Below are positions 19,901 through 28,904 of a DNA stretch of 64,000 bases, piece after piece. The translations under genes were made by a program, and so were the position numbers. Every line of letters begins with the position of its first letter. The stretch's first letter is position 1. The DNA lies in the NCBI RefSeq assembly GCF_006159205.1, contig NZ_CP040812.1:3038001-3102000 (forward strand). Reading direction: 5' to 3'. Origin of the DNA: Antarcticibacterium flavum (lineage in GTDB: Bacteria > Bacteroidota > Bacteroidia > Flavobacteriales > Flavobacteriaceae). The notes below the pieces were generated by a model that was not told the DNA's origin, ran no database searches, and saw only the letters and a list, made by a program, of their open reading frames with translations.

Positions 19901-20183
19901 GAAAACTACCTGGGGAGGCCTGGTAGGAGTGCTGGGATATCCCGAGTTCATTGATGGTGGTTCTGTAACTGCACCAAATGTGGCTTTTTATACTGAAGAA
20001 GGCTTCAGGGTAGAGAATGAGGGAGTGGCGCCAGATGTTGAGGTGGAACAAACCCCTGCCGATGTTATTGCAGGCCGTGACCCTCAACTTGAAAAAGCCA
20101 TTGAGATCGTCCTGAAACAACTGGAGGAGAATCCGCCGGCAAAAGTTCCGTCACCTGAATATCCCAAGGCCGGGGTCAATTAA
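16920..20183 (+). CDS. secreted Tricorn-like S41 family peptidase
   Basis: A 1087-aa exported protease starting at ATG 16920 with a clean signal peptide ending LTAQ. The order is that of Tricorn: a TolB/PD40 beta-propeller half (about 30–540, with repeated FSPDGQ-, YSPDGR- and WSPDSK-type strands), a charged Glu/Lys coiled segment (about 550–585), then the C-terminal core with a PDZ-like domain (about 800–880) and the S41 catalytic domain. Catalytic candidates are His751 or His752 and Ser975 in GSGGD. The archaeal Tricorn protease uses His and Ser at very similar positions. It probably degrades peptides in the periplasm. Confidence 0.9.
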   Translation: MKTYFFSPLLTLLLFSFSLTAQNINKEDTRLLSKPAISNDQIAFIYAEDLWIANKDGSSPRRLTVDDGIESNPVFSPDGQTIAFNAEYDGNTDVYIVPATGGVPQRLTWHPGSDQVRGFTPDGSAVLFASQRSVFTGRFTKLFEVSISGGQVKELEIPNAFWADYSPDGRYIAYTPLYEVFNQWKYYRGGTASRIWIYDTNDHSVTEVPKPVSGSNDTRPQWLGNRVFFRSDRDGEFNLYSYDMNSREVTRHTNYKDFPVMDLSAGNNEIIFEQAGYLHTFDPQNGNTNRIKVGIATDLLELRPRFVKGDEYIRSASISPTGARVVMDFRGEVVTVPGEKGDVVNISSTPGVHEKNPVWSPNGKFIAYFSDESGEYALHVHDQSEQNEPRKFKLDGTGFYAHPRWSPDSKKISFVDNGRNLYVLNTDSGRVTKIAEDERYMPGVFRDLFGSWSHDSNWISYTVVTGTSFEQAHVYSLSENRSYPISDGFSSVSSPVFDPSGKYLYMLASTDAGPVVNWFDQSNQDMEMTSSIYIVTLQKEVESPFARENDVEKIEQAEKEEEKKKKAEEENKEIKAPALKIDFDGIENRIVDIPVPAGNYAFLSSPREGNLYYLSNPPHQQNKATLNMFDLTERENKEIMPATSYEISANAKKILYKAEGKWGIAEIDKIQDKRALNTGDVQVKIDPVAEWPNIFNEAWRVNRDYFYDPGMHGVDWDAMKEKYEPFIGDVTSRSDLYRVMEWMFSELGVGHHRFSSRGDRLHSKESVKGGLLGADYSIENDRYRFRKIYGGLNWNPNLRSPLTEPGVNVQEGDYILEVNGRELKGSDNIYEFFENTAGKIVMLTVGPNPNMRNTRKVKVTPVEHEGALRNRDWVEGNIKKVHEATNGRVAYVYVPNTAVAGHEYFKRYFFPQANKQAIIVDERFNGGGQLADYVIDMLKKPEQAHWKFRYGKDLKSPSASIQGPKVMITDETAGSGGDYLPWMFRKFELGTIVGKTTWGGLVGVLGYPEFIDGGSVTAPNVAFYTEEGFRVENEGVAPDVEVEQTPADVIAGRDPQLEKAIEIVLKQLEENPPAKVPSPEYPKAGVN

Positions 20184-20218
20184 ATAGTTGTCACTATCCT
20201 CTATGTAAAGGAAGGCCT

Positions 20219-20788
20219 ATGAAAATAAGAACAGATTTACTGCTGGAAGAACTTTCAGAAAAAACCAGAACAAACCTGGATGCAGGGCGGGAATTTTTGA
20301 AGAAAGATCTGGATATTCTAAATAACCGGCCGGGTGAGAAAAAGTGGAGCCCGTTGGAATGCCTGGAACACCTTAATCTCTACGGTGATTTTTACCTGCC
20401 GGAAATAGAGCGCGCAATAGCAACCTCCAAATATCAGCCAGAAGATGTTTTTAAGAGCGGGATCCTGGGGAATTATTTCGCCAAAATGATGATGCCGCAG
20501 GAGAAGCTTAGGAAAATTAAAACTTTTAAAGATAAAGATCCCATTGGCAGTGATCTTTCCAGGGAAGCTGTTAATAGATTCGTTAAGCAGCAGGAGCAGT
20601 TGCTGGACCTTTTATGCGGCGCTTCACAGGTGAGCCTTACCCGCACAAAGACTGGCATAAGCATAAGTAAACTTATAAGATTGCGGCTGGGAGATACTTT
20701 TCGGGTCGTAATATATCATAATGAAAGACACGTGATTCAGGCCCAAAAAGCTATGCCAGATCCACAGGATCAACCTGTAGCTTATTAA
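20219..20788 (+). CDS. DinB family protein
   Basis: A 189-aa four-helix-bundle protein of the DinB/YfiT-like superfamily, which usually binds a divalent metal through three histidines. Candidates are the His in LEHLNLYGDFY (near 55) and those in YHNERHVIQA (near 170). Functions in the superfamily vary from thiol transfer to damage response, so none is assigned. A good Shine-Dalgarno-like AAGGAAGG precedes the ATG. It lies 35 bp after the Tricorn-like gene and 20 bp before the amidohydrolase gene, so the three may be co-transcribed. Confidence 0.8.
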   Translation: MKIRTDLLLEELSEKTRTNLDAGREFLKKDLDILNNRPGEKKWSPLECLEHLNLYGDFYLPEIERAIATSKYQPEDVFKSGILGNYFAKMMMPQEKLRKIKTFKDKDPIGSDLSREAVNRFVKQQEQLLDLLCGASQVSLTRTKTGISISKLIRLRLGDTFRVVIYHNERHVIQAQKAMPDPQDQPVAY

Positions 20789-20808
20789 AATAAACTAAAT
20801 AATACGTA

Positions 20809-22254
20809 ATGATAAAATTTTTCCCCCTTTGCCTTTTAACCATTCTCCTTTTTCTCTCCTGCGATAAAGCTGAAAAAAATTCATACGACCTGGTCATATC
20901 AAATGTAAATATTGTAGATATAAGGGCTGGTGATATACTGCCCAACCGGGTAGTGGCAATACAGGGTGACAGTATAGTAAGGATAATGAAGACAGGAGAG
21001 GAAAATGATTTTGTAGGACGTGAGAACCTGGATGCCGGTAATGCCTATCTTATGCCTGGCCTGTGGGATATGCACGTTCATTTTAGGGGCGGGGATACCC
21101 TTATTGAAGAAAACAAAGATATGCTTCCATTATTCCTGGCATATGGGATTACTACAGTAAGGGATGCAGGGGGAGACATAACCCCTGCTGTGCTGGAATG
21201 GAGAGAGAAAATAAAAAATGGAGAGCTGGTAGGCCCCCGGATCTTTACTCCCGGCCCCAAACTCGATGGTACCAACCCGGCCTGGCCGGGATCTATTAGG
21301 GTGGATAATGAAGCAGAGATCGAAGCTGCTTTGGATTCCCTGCAGGCCATGGGAGCAGATTATGTGAAAATGTATGATGGCAATCTTTCCAGGGAGGCCT
21401 TTTATCAAATAATCGCTGCGGCAGAAAGGCGCGGACTTAAAACCACAGGACATATGCCTTTAAGTGCAAATTTTATGGAGGCGATAGACCATGGGCTCGA
21501 TGGCTCTGAGCATATGTATTACCCATTAAAAGCCGCCTCTCCAAAAGCTGATAGTCTCACGCAGCTAAACCTGGGTTATGCGATGATCGAGGAGATCATT
21601 GATACCTACGATCCTGCGTTAGCCAATAAGGTGTTTGAAAAGATGAGCAAAAATGAAGTCTATGTGACCCCCACCCTTTATATCGGTAAAACGCTCGCAG
21701 ATATTCTGGATGTTGATCACACCAAAGATACCCTCCTGCCGTATATGGGAAAAGGGATACAGGAAACTTACCGCGGCAGGGTGGAAGGTGCTAAACGGGC
21801 CAGGAACAGTGGTAGCCAGATGAGACAGAAAATGGAGGAGATAAGCGAGGAGATGATAGTACCTATGTATAAGAACGGAGTGCGAATCCTTGCAGGGTCA
21901 GATTGCGGACCGTTTAACTCTTACGTCTACCCGGGAGAATCGCTGCACGGGGAACTTCGTGCACTATCGCGGGCAGGCCTCACCACCCTTCAGTCCCTGC
22001 AAACCTCAGTTATTAACGGCCCTGAATTCTTCGGCCTTGGTGAAAAATATGGTAGCGTGGAAGAGGGGAAAGTGGCAGACCTCTTACTACTGGAAAAGAA
22101 CCCGCTTGAAAATCTGCAGAATTTACAAACCATCAGGGCTGTAGTAAAGGCCGGCAGGGTTCATAGCCGGGAGGACCTGCAGGAAATGCTGGAGGATGTG
22201 AAGGGAAAGAATCAAGAGATAAGAGACAAGAAAAAAAGTGAGTCCAGAGACTAG
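20809..22254 (+). CDS. amidohydrolase family lipoprotein
   Basis: A 481-aa metal-dependent hydrolase anchored to the membrane. The signal ends in the lipobox LFLSC with Cys18. The metal site includes MHVH near 85–88, VKMYDG near 186, GHMP near 215, DGSEHMY near 232 and GSDCG near 365. The C-terminal ADLLLLEKNPLEN matches imidazolonepropionase-like relatives, as in the 5710–7290 protein. The last 13 or so residues (QEIRDKKKSESRD) are encoded inside the start of a heptamer-repeat region and look like an added tail. Confidence 0.87.
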   Translation: MIKFFPLCLLTILLFLSCDKAEKNSYDLVISNVNIVDIRAGDILPNRVVAIQGDSIVRIMKTGEENDFVGRENLDAGNAYLMPGLWDMHVHFRGGDTLIEENKDMLPLFLAYGITTVRDAGGDITPAVLEWREKIKNGELVGPRIFTPGPKLDGTNPAWPGSIRVDNEAEIEAALDSLQAMGADYVKMYDGNLSREAFYQIIAAAERRGLKTTGHMPLSANFMEAIDHGLDGSEHMYYPLKAASPKADSLTQLNLGYAMIEEIIDTYDPALANKVFEKMSKNEVYVTPTLYIGKTLADILDVDHTKDTLLPYMGKGIQETYRGRVEGAKRARNSGSQMRQKMEEISEEMIVPMYKNGVRILAGSDCGPFNSYVYPGESLHGELRALSRAGLTTLQSLQTSVINGPEFFGLGEKYGSVEEGKVADLLLLEKNPLENLQNLQTIRAVVKAGRVHSREDLQEMLEDVKGKNQEIRDKKKSESRD

Positions 22255-22270
22255 AGTCCAGAATCTGGAA
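22231..22270. repeat. heptamer repeats entering a coding end
   Basis: AGTCCAG, AGACTAG, AGTCCAG and AATCTGG follow in 7-bp phase across the stop codon of the amidohydrolase gene. The preceding purine-rich stretch belongs to the same style of sequence. Confidence 0.6.
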
Positions 22271-22554
22271 CTTCAGGCTTTAAATTCAAGCGGGATCCTT
22301 CTGTCATCAGAATGACAAATTAGAAAGAATAACTTAGAGGATTTGAAGTTAAGAGTAACTTGGGATGTTTTTGGCCCAGATATCCAAACTTTGATATTAT
22401 TTTCCCTCATCGAGTCTTTTTCCGCTTTGCACCTCCTTAAAGGGTGGCGAAAAAACTATGCTGCTCCTTTCGATGGTTTTCTTTTAGTTTTGTCTGCATC
22501 ATACGGGTTTAGGCGAATAAATAGAACCATGTGTCCACATTCCGGCCCGCTACA
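22271..22554. other. intergenic sequence, no supported gene
   Basis: An 86-aa open frame crosses this stretch into the CTTGTTT repeats, but its end is repeat-encoded and it shows no start context. I find no other feature. Confidence 0.4.
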
Positions 22555-22625
22555 CTCTTGTTTCTTGTTTCTTGTTTCCTGTTTTTTGTTTCTTGATTCT
22601 TGATTCTTGTTTCTTGTTTCTTTTC
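22555..22625. repeat. heptamer repeat block (CTTGTTT/CTTGATT)
   Basis: About nine units of CTTGTTT, CTTGATT and close variants run in 7-bp phase. They lie about 60 bp upstream of the DUF4377 gene. Confidence 0.8.
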
Positions 22626-22686
22626 TTAAATAAGGGAAAATCCCCCATTCCCGATCCTGAAAAAAAATTATCTTTAGAGAAAACCT

Positions 22687-23028
22687 ATGGATATGATACA
22701 GAACGGAATTATGGGAATGGTGTTTTTACTTTTTAGCTGTAGTTTAAGTGGAGATGCCCTCAAGGTAGAAGACATGATGGTGAACAGCTACACCGTGGAA
22801 TGTGTTGGTGAGATGGAAGGCAATTGCCTTCTTGTGCAGGAAGGTGACCAAATTGGGACAGATGACTGGAGCCTTTTTTATTACGAGGATAGTATCTCGG
22901 GCTTTGATTATGAGCCGGGATATATTTATCATCTAAAAGTGCATAAGAAAAAAGTGAAAAATCCGCCGGCTGATGGTTCCTCTATTACTTACAGATTGGT
23001 AAAGATAATTTCAAAAGCGAAAGTATAG
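22687..23028 (+). CDS. DUF4377 domain secreted protein
   Basis: A 113-aa exported protein. The N-terminal hydrophobic stretch ends near FLLFSC, giving a possible lipobox at Cys18. Residues 28–112 match the DUF4377 pattern: VNSYTVECVGEMEGNCLLVQ, then the FYYEDSISGFDYEPGYIY core, then PPADGSSITYRLVKIISK. Function is unknown; the two Cys in the domain could form a disulfide. A near-consensus −7 (TATCTTTA) sits 10 bases before the ATG. Confidence 0.82.
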   Translation: MDMIQNGIMGMVFLLFSCSLSGDALKVEDMMVNSYTVECVGEMEGNCLLVQEGDQIGTDDWSLFYYEDSISGFDYEPGYIYHLKVHKKKVKNPPADGSSITYRLVKIISKAKV

Positions 23029-23057
23029 GTACTTCTTCAATAACTTCAGCATTATAA

Positions 23058-23411
23058 ATGATCCTGAAAATAAAATACTGGCTTTTGATGCTGGGGCTTT
23101 TGGTCTCAGGACTAAGTTATGCTGTGCCTATACAGACATTGTCCTTAGGAAATGGAGTAGTTACAGAACTAATTTTAGAAGAAAAGCAGGAGGCGCCGGC
23201 TGCCGGATATATCTACGCAGCAAGGACTCCTGCTGTTTTTACAAGTGCTGGGTATAAGGATTTTTATTTTCCTTTCTTCCTTGACCTTCAGCAAAACATA
23301 GCACAACTTCAGCTAAAACTTCAAAAAAGCATTTTTTCAGAATTGGAATCGATCTTTCTGGAACAAAAACTTTCCGCAAGACTGGCATATTCCAATTTAC
23401 TTATTCATTAG
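23058..23411 (+). CDS. small secreted protein of unknown function
   Basis: A 117-aa protein with a signal peptide (about 1–22, ending LSYA). The mature part has a short beta-like region and then an amphipathic, possibly coiled helix (about 74–112) rich in Gln, Leu and Lys. No family is recognised. ATG start, 29 bp after the DUF4377 gene, so probably on the same transcript. Confidence 0.55.
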   Translation: MILKIKYWLLMLGLLVSGLSYAVPIQTLSLGNGVVTELILEEKQEAPAAGYIYAARTPAVFTSAGYKDFYFPFFLDLQQNIAQLQLKLQKSIFSELESIFLEQKLSARLAYSNLLIH

Positions 23412-23497
23412 GCTTTATTGATTCTTTAATAGTCATTTTCGGGCTGCTACGAGTTCATTGATTATTTACTTCCTACGGGGAGATAAGCCTTACAATA

Positions 23498-23662
23498 ATG
23501 AAAAAGTTTTATAAAATCCAAAGCAGGATTATGCTCATAATGTTCATAATCCTGGCGTCTATTCTACCTGTACCTCTTATTTTTTATTCCCGTGATAAAT
23601 CCGGGAAATTTGTGGAGGAGAGCGATAAGGAAGAATCGAAGGAAGTCCTGGAAATTAAGTGA
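23498..23662 (+). CDS. small membrane protein upstream of ABC exporter (54 aa)
   Basis: A short frame with ATG start and TGA stop. A basic N-terminus (MKKFYKIQSR) is followed by one hydrophobic helix (about 11–30) and a charged Glu/Lys tail. It ends 46 bp before the chosen start of the ABC exporter. Its reading frame explains why the exporter frame, if extended to a GTG at 23592, gives an implausible basic N-terminus there. It could be an accessory subunit; nothing beyond position supports this. Confidence 0.5.
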   Translation: MKKFYKIQSRIMLIMFIILASILPVPLIFYSRDKSGKFVEESDKEESKEVLEIK

Positions 23663-23708
23663 TATAAGGACATTTAGTTTTTCCTCCTTAACTTGCAAAG
23701 AAAAAAAA

Positions 23709-25544
23709 TTGCCAAGACCAAAATCCACGCTGGAACCCAATAAGATCAACTTCAGGGAGAGTTTCGCTTCCCTGAAGTTTGTTCCCCGGTTCTTCAAAGA
23801 AATAAGAAAAGTGAATCCGTTACTTTTCTATGCCAACCTGCTTTGCCGCACGGTTAACGCTATCCTGCCGGTACTCATGCTTTGGGTGGGAAAGTTGATC
23901 ATCGATGAGGTGGTGTTGCAAATAGCTGCAGATGTTCGCGACCTTGATCGGCTTTGGGTCCTGGTAGCGGCAGAGTTTGGCCTGGCTATCCTTTCAGACC
24001 TTCTTAGTCGAGGGATAAGCCTTAGCGATGCGCTGCTGGGGGACCAGTATTCCATCAACACCTCGGTTAAGATCATTAAAAAGACTTCAGAATTAAACCT
24101 GGACCAGCTGGAAGATTCAGAATTCTATGACAAACTGGAGCGGGCGAGGCAACAAACTACGGGCCGGGTTGGATTGATGTCGAATATCCTTACCCAGGGG
24201 GAGGATGTGATCGTGATCCTGTCCCTGCTCACCGGGGTGGTGGCATTTGAACCCTGGCTTATCATTTTGCTGGTAGTTTCTATTGTTCCAACAATTATCA
24301 ATGAAATAAAATTCAGCGGGACCAGTTATTCCCTTGCCAGGAGCTGGACCCAGGAGCGGCGGGAACTGGATTATTTACGCTATGCGGGTGCAAGTGATGT
24401 TACGGCCAAGGAGGTGAAGCTGTTCGGACTTTCAGATTATCTTGCCTTACGGTTTAAGAATCTTTCAGATAAATATTACCTGCAAAGTAAAAAACTGGCG
24501 AAACAACGTGCTGCCTGGGGGTCCTTCTTTAATGTCATTGGTACTGCTGCCTATTACGGGGCCTATGTGTTTATTATTTTCAGGACCGTTGCGGGCATCT
24601 TCAGCCTTGGGGATCTTACTTTTCTTTCGGGTTCCTTTAACAGGTTGAGATCAAAGCTGCAGGGTTTCTTTACCCGTTTTACCCAAATTACTGAAAGTGC
24701 CCTTTACCTGCAGGATTACTTCGAGTTTCTGGACCTTAAATATACCGATGATGAGGAAACCATGGAGAAGCTGCCGTTACCGGAGAAGATCCAAAAAGGT
24801 TTTGAATTCAGGAATGTGGGGTTCAAGTATCCAAAATCTGAAATTTGGGTGGTGCGGCATATAAATTTTGATCTTAGGGCTGGGGAAAAGCTCGCCTTTG
24901 TTGGAGAGAACGGGGCAGGTAAAACCACTCTTATCAAGTTGCTGCTTAGGTTCTATGAACCTACAGAAGGGGAGATCATGCTGGACGGGGTGCCGGTGAA
25001 GGAATATGACCAAACCGCATATCAGCAATACTTCGGGGTGATCTTTCAGGATTTTGTCAAATTTGAACTCACGCTGCGGGAGAATATTGCTATGGGCGAG
25101 ATTGGAGAAATAAATAACCAGGAGCGTATTGACCGGGCTTCAGAAAAAAGCCTTGCCAATGAAGTGATAAATTCGGTCCCCCGGGGATATGATCAGCAAC
25201 TTGGAAAAAGATTTAAACAGGGGAAAGACCTTTCAGGAGGGCAGTGGCAAAAAATTGCTATCGCCAGGGCGTATATGAAGGATGCGGAGGTACTTATCCT
25301 GGACGAACCCACATCTGCACTAGATGCCCGGGCAGAGACTGAAGCTTTTGATCGATTTATTAAGCTTACAGAAGGAAAGACCGCCGTTATTATTTCCCAC
25401 AGGTTTAGTACTGTTAGGATCGCAGACAGGATCATGGTACTAAAAAACGGAAGTGTCCTGGAAATTGGTACACATGAAGAGTTGATGCAAAACGATAAGC
25501 TGTATGCGGAATTATTCAGGCTGCAGGCCGCAGGATATCAATAG
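23709..25544 (+). CDS. ABC transporter, fused permease and ATPase
   Basis: A half-size exporter of about 611 aa that would work as a dimer in the inner membrane. The membrane domain with six helices spans about residues 25–345. The nucleotide-binding domain has Walker A GENGAGKTT at 399–407, the signature LSGGQWQK near 509, Walker B VLILDEP near 530 and the H-loop histidine in ISHR near 566. The start is uncertain: TTG at 23709 follows an A-rich run, and the frame is open back to a GTG at 23592. The substrate is unknown. Confidence 0.88.
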   Translation: MPRPKSTLEPNKINFRESFASLKFVPRFFKEIRKVNPLLFYANLLCRTVNAILPVLMLWVGKLIIDEVVLQIAADVRDLDRLWVLVAAEFGLAILSDLLSRGISLSDALLGDQYSINTSVKIIKKTSELNLDQLEDSEFYDKLERARQQTTGRVGLMSNILTQGEDVIVILSLLTGVVAFEPWLIILLVVSIVPTIINEIKFSGTSYSLARSWTQERRELDYLRYAGASDVTAKEVKLFGLSDYLALRFKNLSDKYYLQSKKLAKQRAAWGSFFNVIGTAAYYGAYVFIIFRTVAGIFSLGDLTFLSGSFNRLRSKLQGFFTRFTQITESALYLQDYFEFLDLKYTDDEETMEKLPLPEKIQKGFEFRNVGFKYPKSEIWVVRHINFDLRAGEKLAFVGENGAGKTTLIKLLLRFYEPTEGEIMLDGVPVKEYDQTAYQQYFGVIFQDFVKFELTLRENIAMGEIGEINNQERIDRASEKSLANEVINSVPRGYDQQLGKRFKQGKDLSGGQWQKIAIARAYMKDAEVLILDEPTSALDARAETEAFDRFIKLTEGKTAVIISHRFSTVRIADRIMVLKNGSVLEIGTHEELMQNDKLYAELFRLQAAGYQ

Positions 25545-25634
25545 TATTTTGAATTTTAAAAAATGACAGCTCGAATTTTAATGTTAAATGATAATTTACG
25601 TAAGCTGAAAAAATAAAAATTTCGGGATAATTGT

Positions 25635-25642
25635 TTACTTTG
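25635..25642 (+). promoter_or_regulatory. possible −7 element of a lipoprotein gene
   Basis: TTACTTTG differs from TAnnTTTG at one base and lies 21 bases before the ATG. No clear −33 partner was found. Confidence 0.3.
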
Positions 25643-25663
25643 TTCCTTTAAAATGTATGATTT

Positions 25664-26017
25664 ATGAAAAAGAAAATGTTGATCCTTGTTCTCCTTATGG
25701 GAGCAATACTATTTACCGGCTGCCATAAGAACAGTGATGACGAATTGGATTTTATTCCGGGCGATGCTAATTACGATCTTACCCTTGAAAATGATACCGA
25801 GGAAGAGATCGAGATCTACCTGCAGGGGTTTACCAGTGAGGATTTCGAAAGGAAAGGCTTACTTGCCCCGGGAGAAGAGATGGTCATTCAGCTAACTGTA
25901 GAATATACCTATGTGGTAAGGGCAGTGAATGTTGGGGAATCGCAGGAGAATTATTTCTTTCAGGAATCCATTACCCGCTTAAGTCCTGCAGATCTTACTT
26001 TGATGATAAGGAACTAG
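25664..26017 (+). CDS. small lipoprotein of unknown function
   Basis: A 117-aa lipoprotein: a basic start, a hydrophobic stretch and the lipobox FTGC with Cys20, followed by acidic residues as in many outer-membrane lipoproteins of this phylum. The mature part looks like one small beta-sandwich (repeated strands such as YDLTLENDTEEEIEIYL). No family is recognised. ATG start; a monocistronic unit with possible −7 at 25635. Confidence 0.65.
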   Translation: MKKKMLILVLLMGAILFTGCHKNSDDELDFIPGDANYDLTLENDTEEEIEIYLQGFTSEDFERKGLLAPGEEMVIQLTVEYTYVVRAVNVGESQENYFFQESITRLSPADLTLMIRN

Positions 26018-26276
26018 GCAAGGGAAACCTTCAGCTTACAATTATAGCCTTATATGTGGGAGAAATAACTTTTTAATAAAGGTTGTTCTGCTCATTTGGA
26101 GTAAAAATAAGCCTGGTTTATAGAATCGAGGTGGCCCGGATACTGTTTTTTAGCAACAGGATCGATATTCACAGCGGGGCTATTTTGTTGTGAATAATTC
26201 GGGATAAATCCCGTATCTTATATTTTCAGTAGAAAAGAGGAATAAGTACTTTAGCCTCAATTAAATTCCGAAGAAA
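26018..26276. other. intergenic region before mutS
   Basis: It contains a perfect 6-bp inverted repeat (CGGGAT/ATCCCG, 26200–26213) about 60 bases before mutS. The phrase TTCGGGATAA also occurs at 25620–25630. No gene or clear promoter was found. Confidence 0.3.
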
Positions 26277-28904
26277 TTGGCAGCCAAAAAAGCACAGCAG
26301 GTAACTCCCTTGATGAAGCAGTACAACGCGATAAAAGCGAAGTATCCAGATGCTTTGCTGCTCTTTAGGGTGGGAGATTTTTATGAGACCTTTGGTGACG
26401 ATGCTGTACGCACCGCCAGGATCCTCAATATTGTCCAAACCAAACGGGGGAACGGAAGTGAAGGTGAAACTGCGCTTGCGGGTTTTCCTCATCACGCTCT
26501 TAATACCTATTTGCCAAAACTGGTTAAGGCAGGGCTTCGGGTTGCAATTTGTGACCAGCTGGAGGACCCAAAGATGACAAAGACCATTGTGAAGCGTGGT
26601 GTTACAGAGCTCGTAACCCCGGGGGTGTCTTTGAACGATGAGGTGCTTAACAGCAAATCCAATAATTTTCTTTGTGCCGTGCATTATGGTAAAAAGAGTT
26701 TGGGGGTGTCTTTCCTGGATGTCTCTACCGGCGAGTTTTTGACCGCCCAGGGGAATGCAGAGTATATTGATAAACTACTCCAAAACTTCAGCCCCAGTGA
26801 GGTGCTGGTGCAAAAGCATTACAGGAAGGAATTCACAAAGACCTTTGGAGATGCCTTTCACTGCTTTTACCTTGAAGACTGGGTATTTAAATATGACTAT
26901 ACATACGAATCCTTAAATGAGCATTTTAAAACCAGGACCCTTAAAGGTTTTGGTATTGATCATTTAACTGAAGGGATCATAGCCTCCGGGGCGGTGTTGC
27001 ACTACCTCGGGGAAACTCAACACCACAAACTGCAGCATATCACTGCGCTTAACCGTATTGCTGAAGAGGAATACGTGTGGATGGACAGGTTCACCATAAG
27101 GAATCTTGAATTATATCATTCCACTGCGCAAAATGCCGTAACCCTGCTGGAAGTTATAGATCAAACTATCTCTCCCATGGGAGGTAGAATGCTAAAGCGC
27201 TGGCTGGCATTGCCGCTTAAAAATCCTGATAGGATTAAGAGCAGGCAGCAGGTGGTCGCCCATTTAATGGGGAGCCGCCATGAGCTCGATAAGATCCAGC
27301 AGCATATAAAACAAATAAGCGACCTGGAAAGGCTTATCTCCAAAGTAGCCACCGGGAAGATCTGCCCGCGCGAGGCGGTCCACCTCAAGAATTCCCTGGA
27401 TGCCATAGTGCCGGTAAAAACCCTGGCGATGGAATGCGGGGAGGAGGCACTTAAGGTCCTTGGAGACCAGTTGCAGCATTGCGAGGTGTTAAGATCAAAG
27501 ATAAAGGAAACATTAAATGAGGATGCCCCGGTGAATATCCTTAAGGGAGAATGTATTGCAAGAGGTTTTTATCCCGAGCTGGATGAATTGCGAAATATAG
27601 CCTTTTCAGGCAAGGATTATCTGGACGGGATGCTGGAGCGGGAGACAAAGGAAACCGGCATCACATCGCTTAAGATTGGCAGCAATAATGTGTATGGGTA
27701 TTATATCGAGGTAAGGAACACTCATAAGGACAAGGTGCCCTCTACCTGGATAAGAAAGCAAACTTTGGTAAATGCTGAAAGATATATTACCGAGGAGCTT
27801 AAAGAATACGAATCAAAGATCCTGGGGGCAGAGGAGAAGATACAGCAGCTGGAGCAGGAGCTTTTCGGGAAACTGGTTTCTTGGCTGGGAGATTACATCC
27901 AGCCTGTGCAGCAAAATGCAAGGTTGATAGGTCAGCTAGATTGTCTTTGCTCTTTTGCTAAACATGCGATCCTGGAGAATTATATTCAGCCTGTTATAGA
28001 AGATTCAGGGGAGCTGGACATCAAGGAAGGCCGCCACCCGGTAATCGAAAAGCAATTGCCGCCGGGGGAGAGCTATATTGCCAATGATGTTTACCTGGAC
28101 CGGGAAATGCAGCAAATAATTATGATCACGGGGCCAAACATGAGTGGTAAGTCGGCCATTTTAAGGCAAACCGCCCTTATCGTCCTGCTTGCCCAAATGG
28201 GCAGTTTTGTACCGGCGGCAAGCGCCAGGATTGGCCTGGTGGATAAGATCTTTACCCGGGTTGGTGCCAGTGATAATATCTCCATGGGCGAGTCTACGTT
28301 TATGGTGGAGATGAATGAGACTGCAAGTATTTTGAATAATATTTCAGATAAAAGCCTGGTGTTGCTGGACGAGATAGGCCGGGGTACCAGTACCTATGAC
28401 GGTATTTCCATCGCCTGGGCTATTACAGAATATCTACACGAGCACCCTGCAAGGCCCAAAACATTGTTTGCCACCCATTATCATGAGCTCAACGAGATGG
28501 GAGAGACCTTTGGCAGGATCAAGAACTATAATGTCTCTGTAAAGGAACTTAAAGACAATGTGCTGTTCCTTAGAAAGCTTGTTCCCGGTGGCAGTGCTCA
28601 TAGTTTTGGGATCCACGTTGCGAAAATGGCAGGAATGCCACAGCAGGTACTAAACAGGGCCAATAAGATCCTGAAAAAGCTCGAGAAATCACATCAAATG
28701 GAGGATGCAGGTGCTGTCTTAAAGCAAAGCGCAGAGAACGACCTGCAGCTTAGTTTCTTCAACCTTGATGATCCCTTGCTGGTAGAACTGAAAGAAGAAT
28801 TGCTTCACATAGATATAGATACACTTACCCCGGTAGAGGCATTGATGAAGCTCAATGAGATCAAGAGGATGCTGGGGAGTAAGCAGAAGAAGGCGAAGGC
28901 GTAA
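26277..28904 (+). CDS. mutS: DNA mismatch repair protein MutS
   Basis: The mismatch-recognition ATPase of methyl-independent DNA repair, 875 aa. The mismatch-binding motif is intact in [13 protein letters not shown] near residues 31–43 (Phe-x-Glu). Walker A GPNMSGKS is at 619–626 and [12 protein letters not shown] is near 700. The C-terminal HTH-like dimer region is present. The start is a TTG, whose product [17 protein letters not shown] aligns with family N-termini; the next ATG would cut into the conserved region. It has its own unit; repeats, not a hairpin, follow the stop. Confidence 0.97.
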   Translation: MAAKKAQQVTPLMKQYNAIKAKYPDALLLFRVGDFYETFGDDAVRTARILNIVQTKRGNGSEGETALAGFPHHALNTYLPKLVKAGLRVAICDQLEDPKMTKTIVKRGVTELVTPGVSLNDEVLNSKSNNFLCAVHYGKKSLGVSFLDVSTGEFLTAQGNAEYIDKLLQNFSPSEVLVQKHYRKEFTKTFGDAFHCFYLEDWVFKYDYTYESLNEHFKTRTLKGFGIDHLTEGIIASGAVLHYLGETQHHKLQHITALNRIAEEEYVWMDRFTIRNLELYHSTAQNAVTLLEVIDQTISPMGGRMLKRWLALPLKNPDRIKSRQQVVAHLMGSRHELDKIQQHIKQISDLERLISKVATGKICPREAVHLKNSLDAIVPVKTLAMECGEEALKVLGDQLQHCEVLRSKIKETLNEDAPVNILKGECIARGFYPELDELRNIAFSGKDYLDGMLERETKETGITSLKIGSNNVYGYYIEVRNTHKDKVPSTWIRKQTLVNAERYITEELKEYESKILGAEEKIQQLEQELFGKLVSWLGDYIQPVQQNARLIGQLDCLCSFAKHAILENYIQPVIEDSGELDIKEGRHPVIEKQLPPGESYIANDVYLDREMQQIIMITGPNMSGKSAILRQTALIVLLAQMGSFVPAASARIGLVDKIFTRVGASDNISMGESTFMVEMNETASILNNISDKSLVLLDEIGRGTSTYDGISIAWAITEYLHEHPARPKTLFATHYHELNEMGETFGRIKNYNVSVKELKDNVLFLRKLVPGGSAHSFGIHVAKMAGMPQQVLNRANKILKKLEKSHQMEDAGAVLKQSAENDLQLSFFNLDDPLLVELKEELLHIDIDTLTPVEALMKLNEIKRMLGSKQKKAKA

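Noticed and set aside
22343..22603. 86-aa frame before the DUF4377 gene
   Set aside because: Its C-terminal third is encoded by CTTGTTT repeats and it resembles no family.
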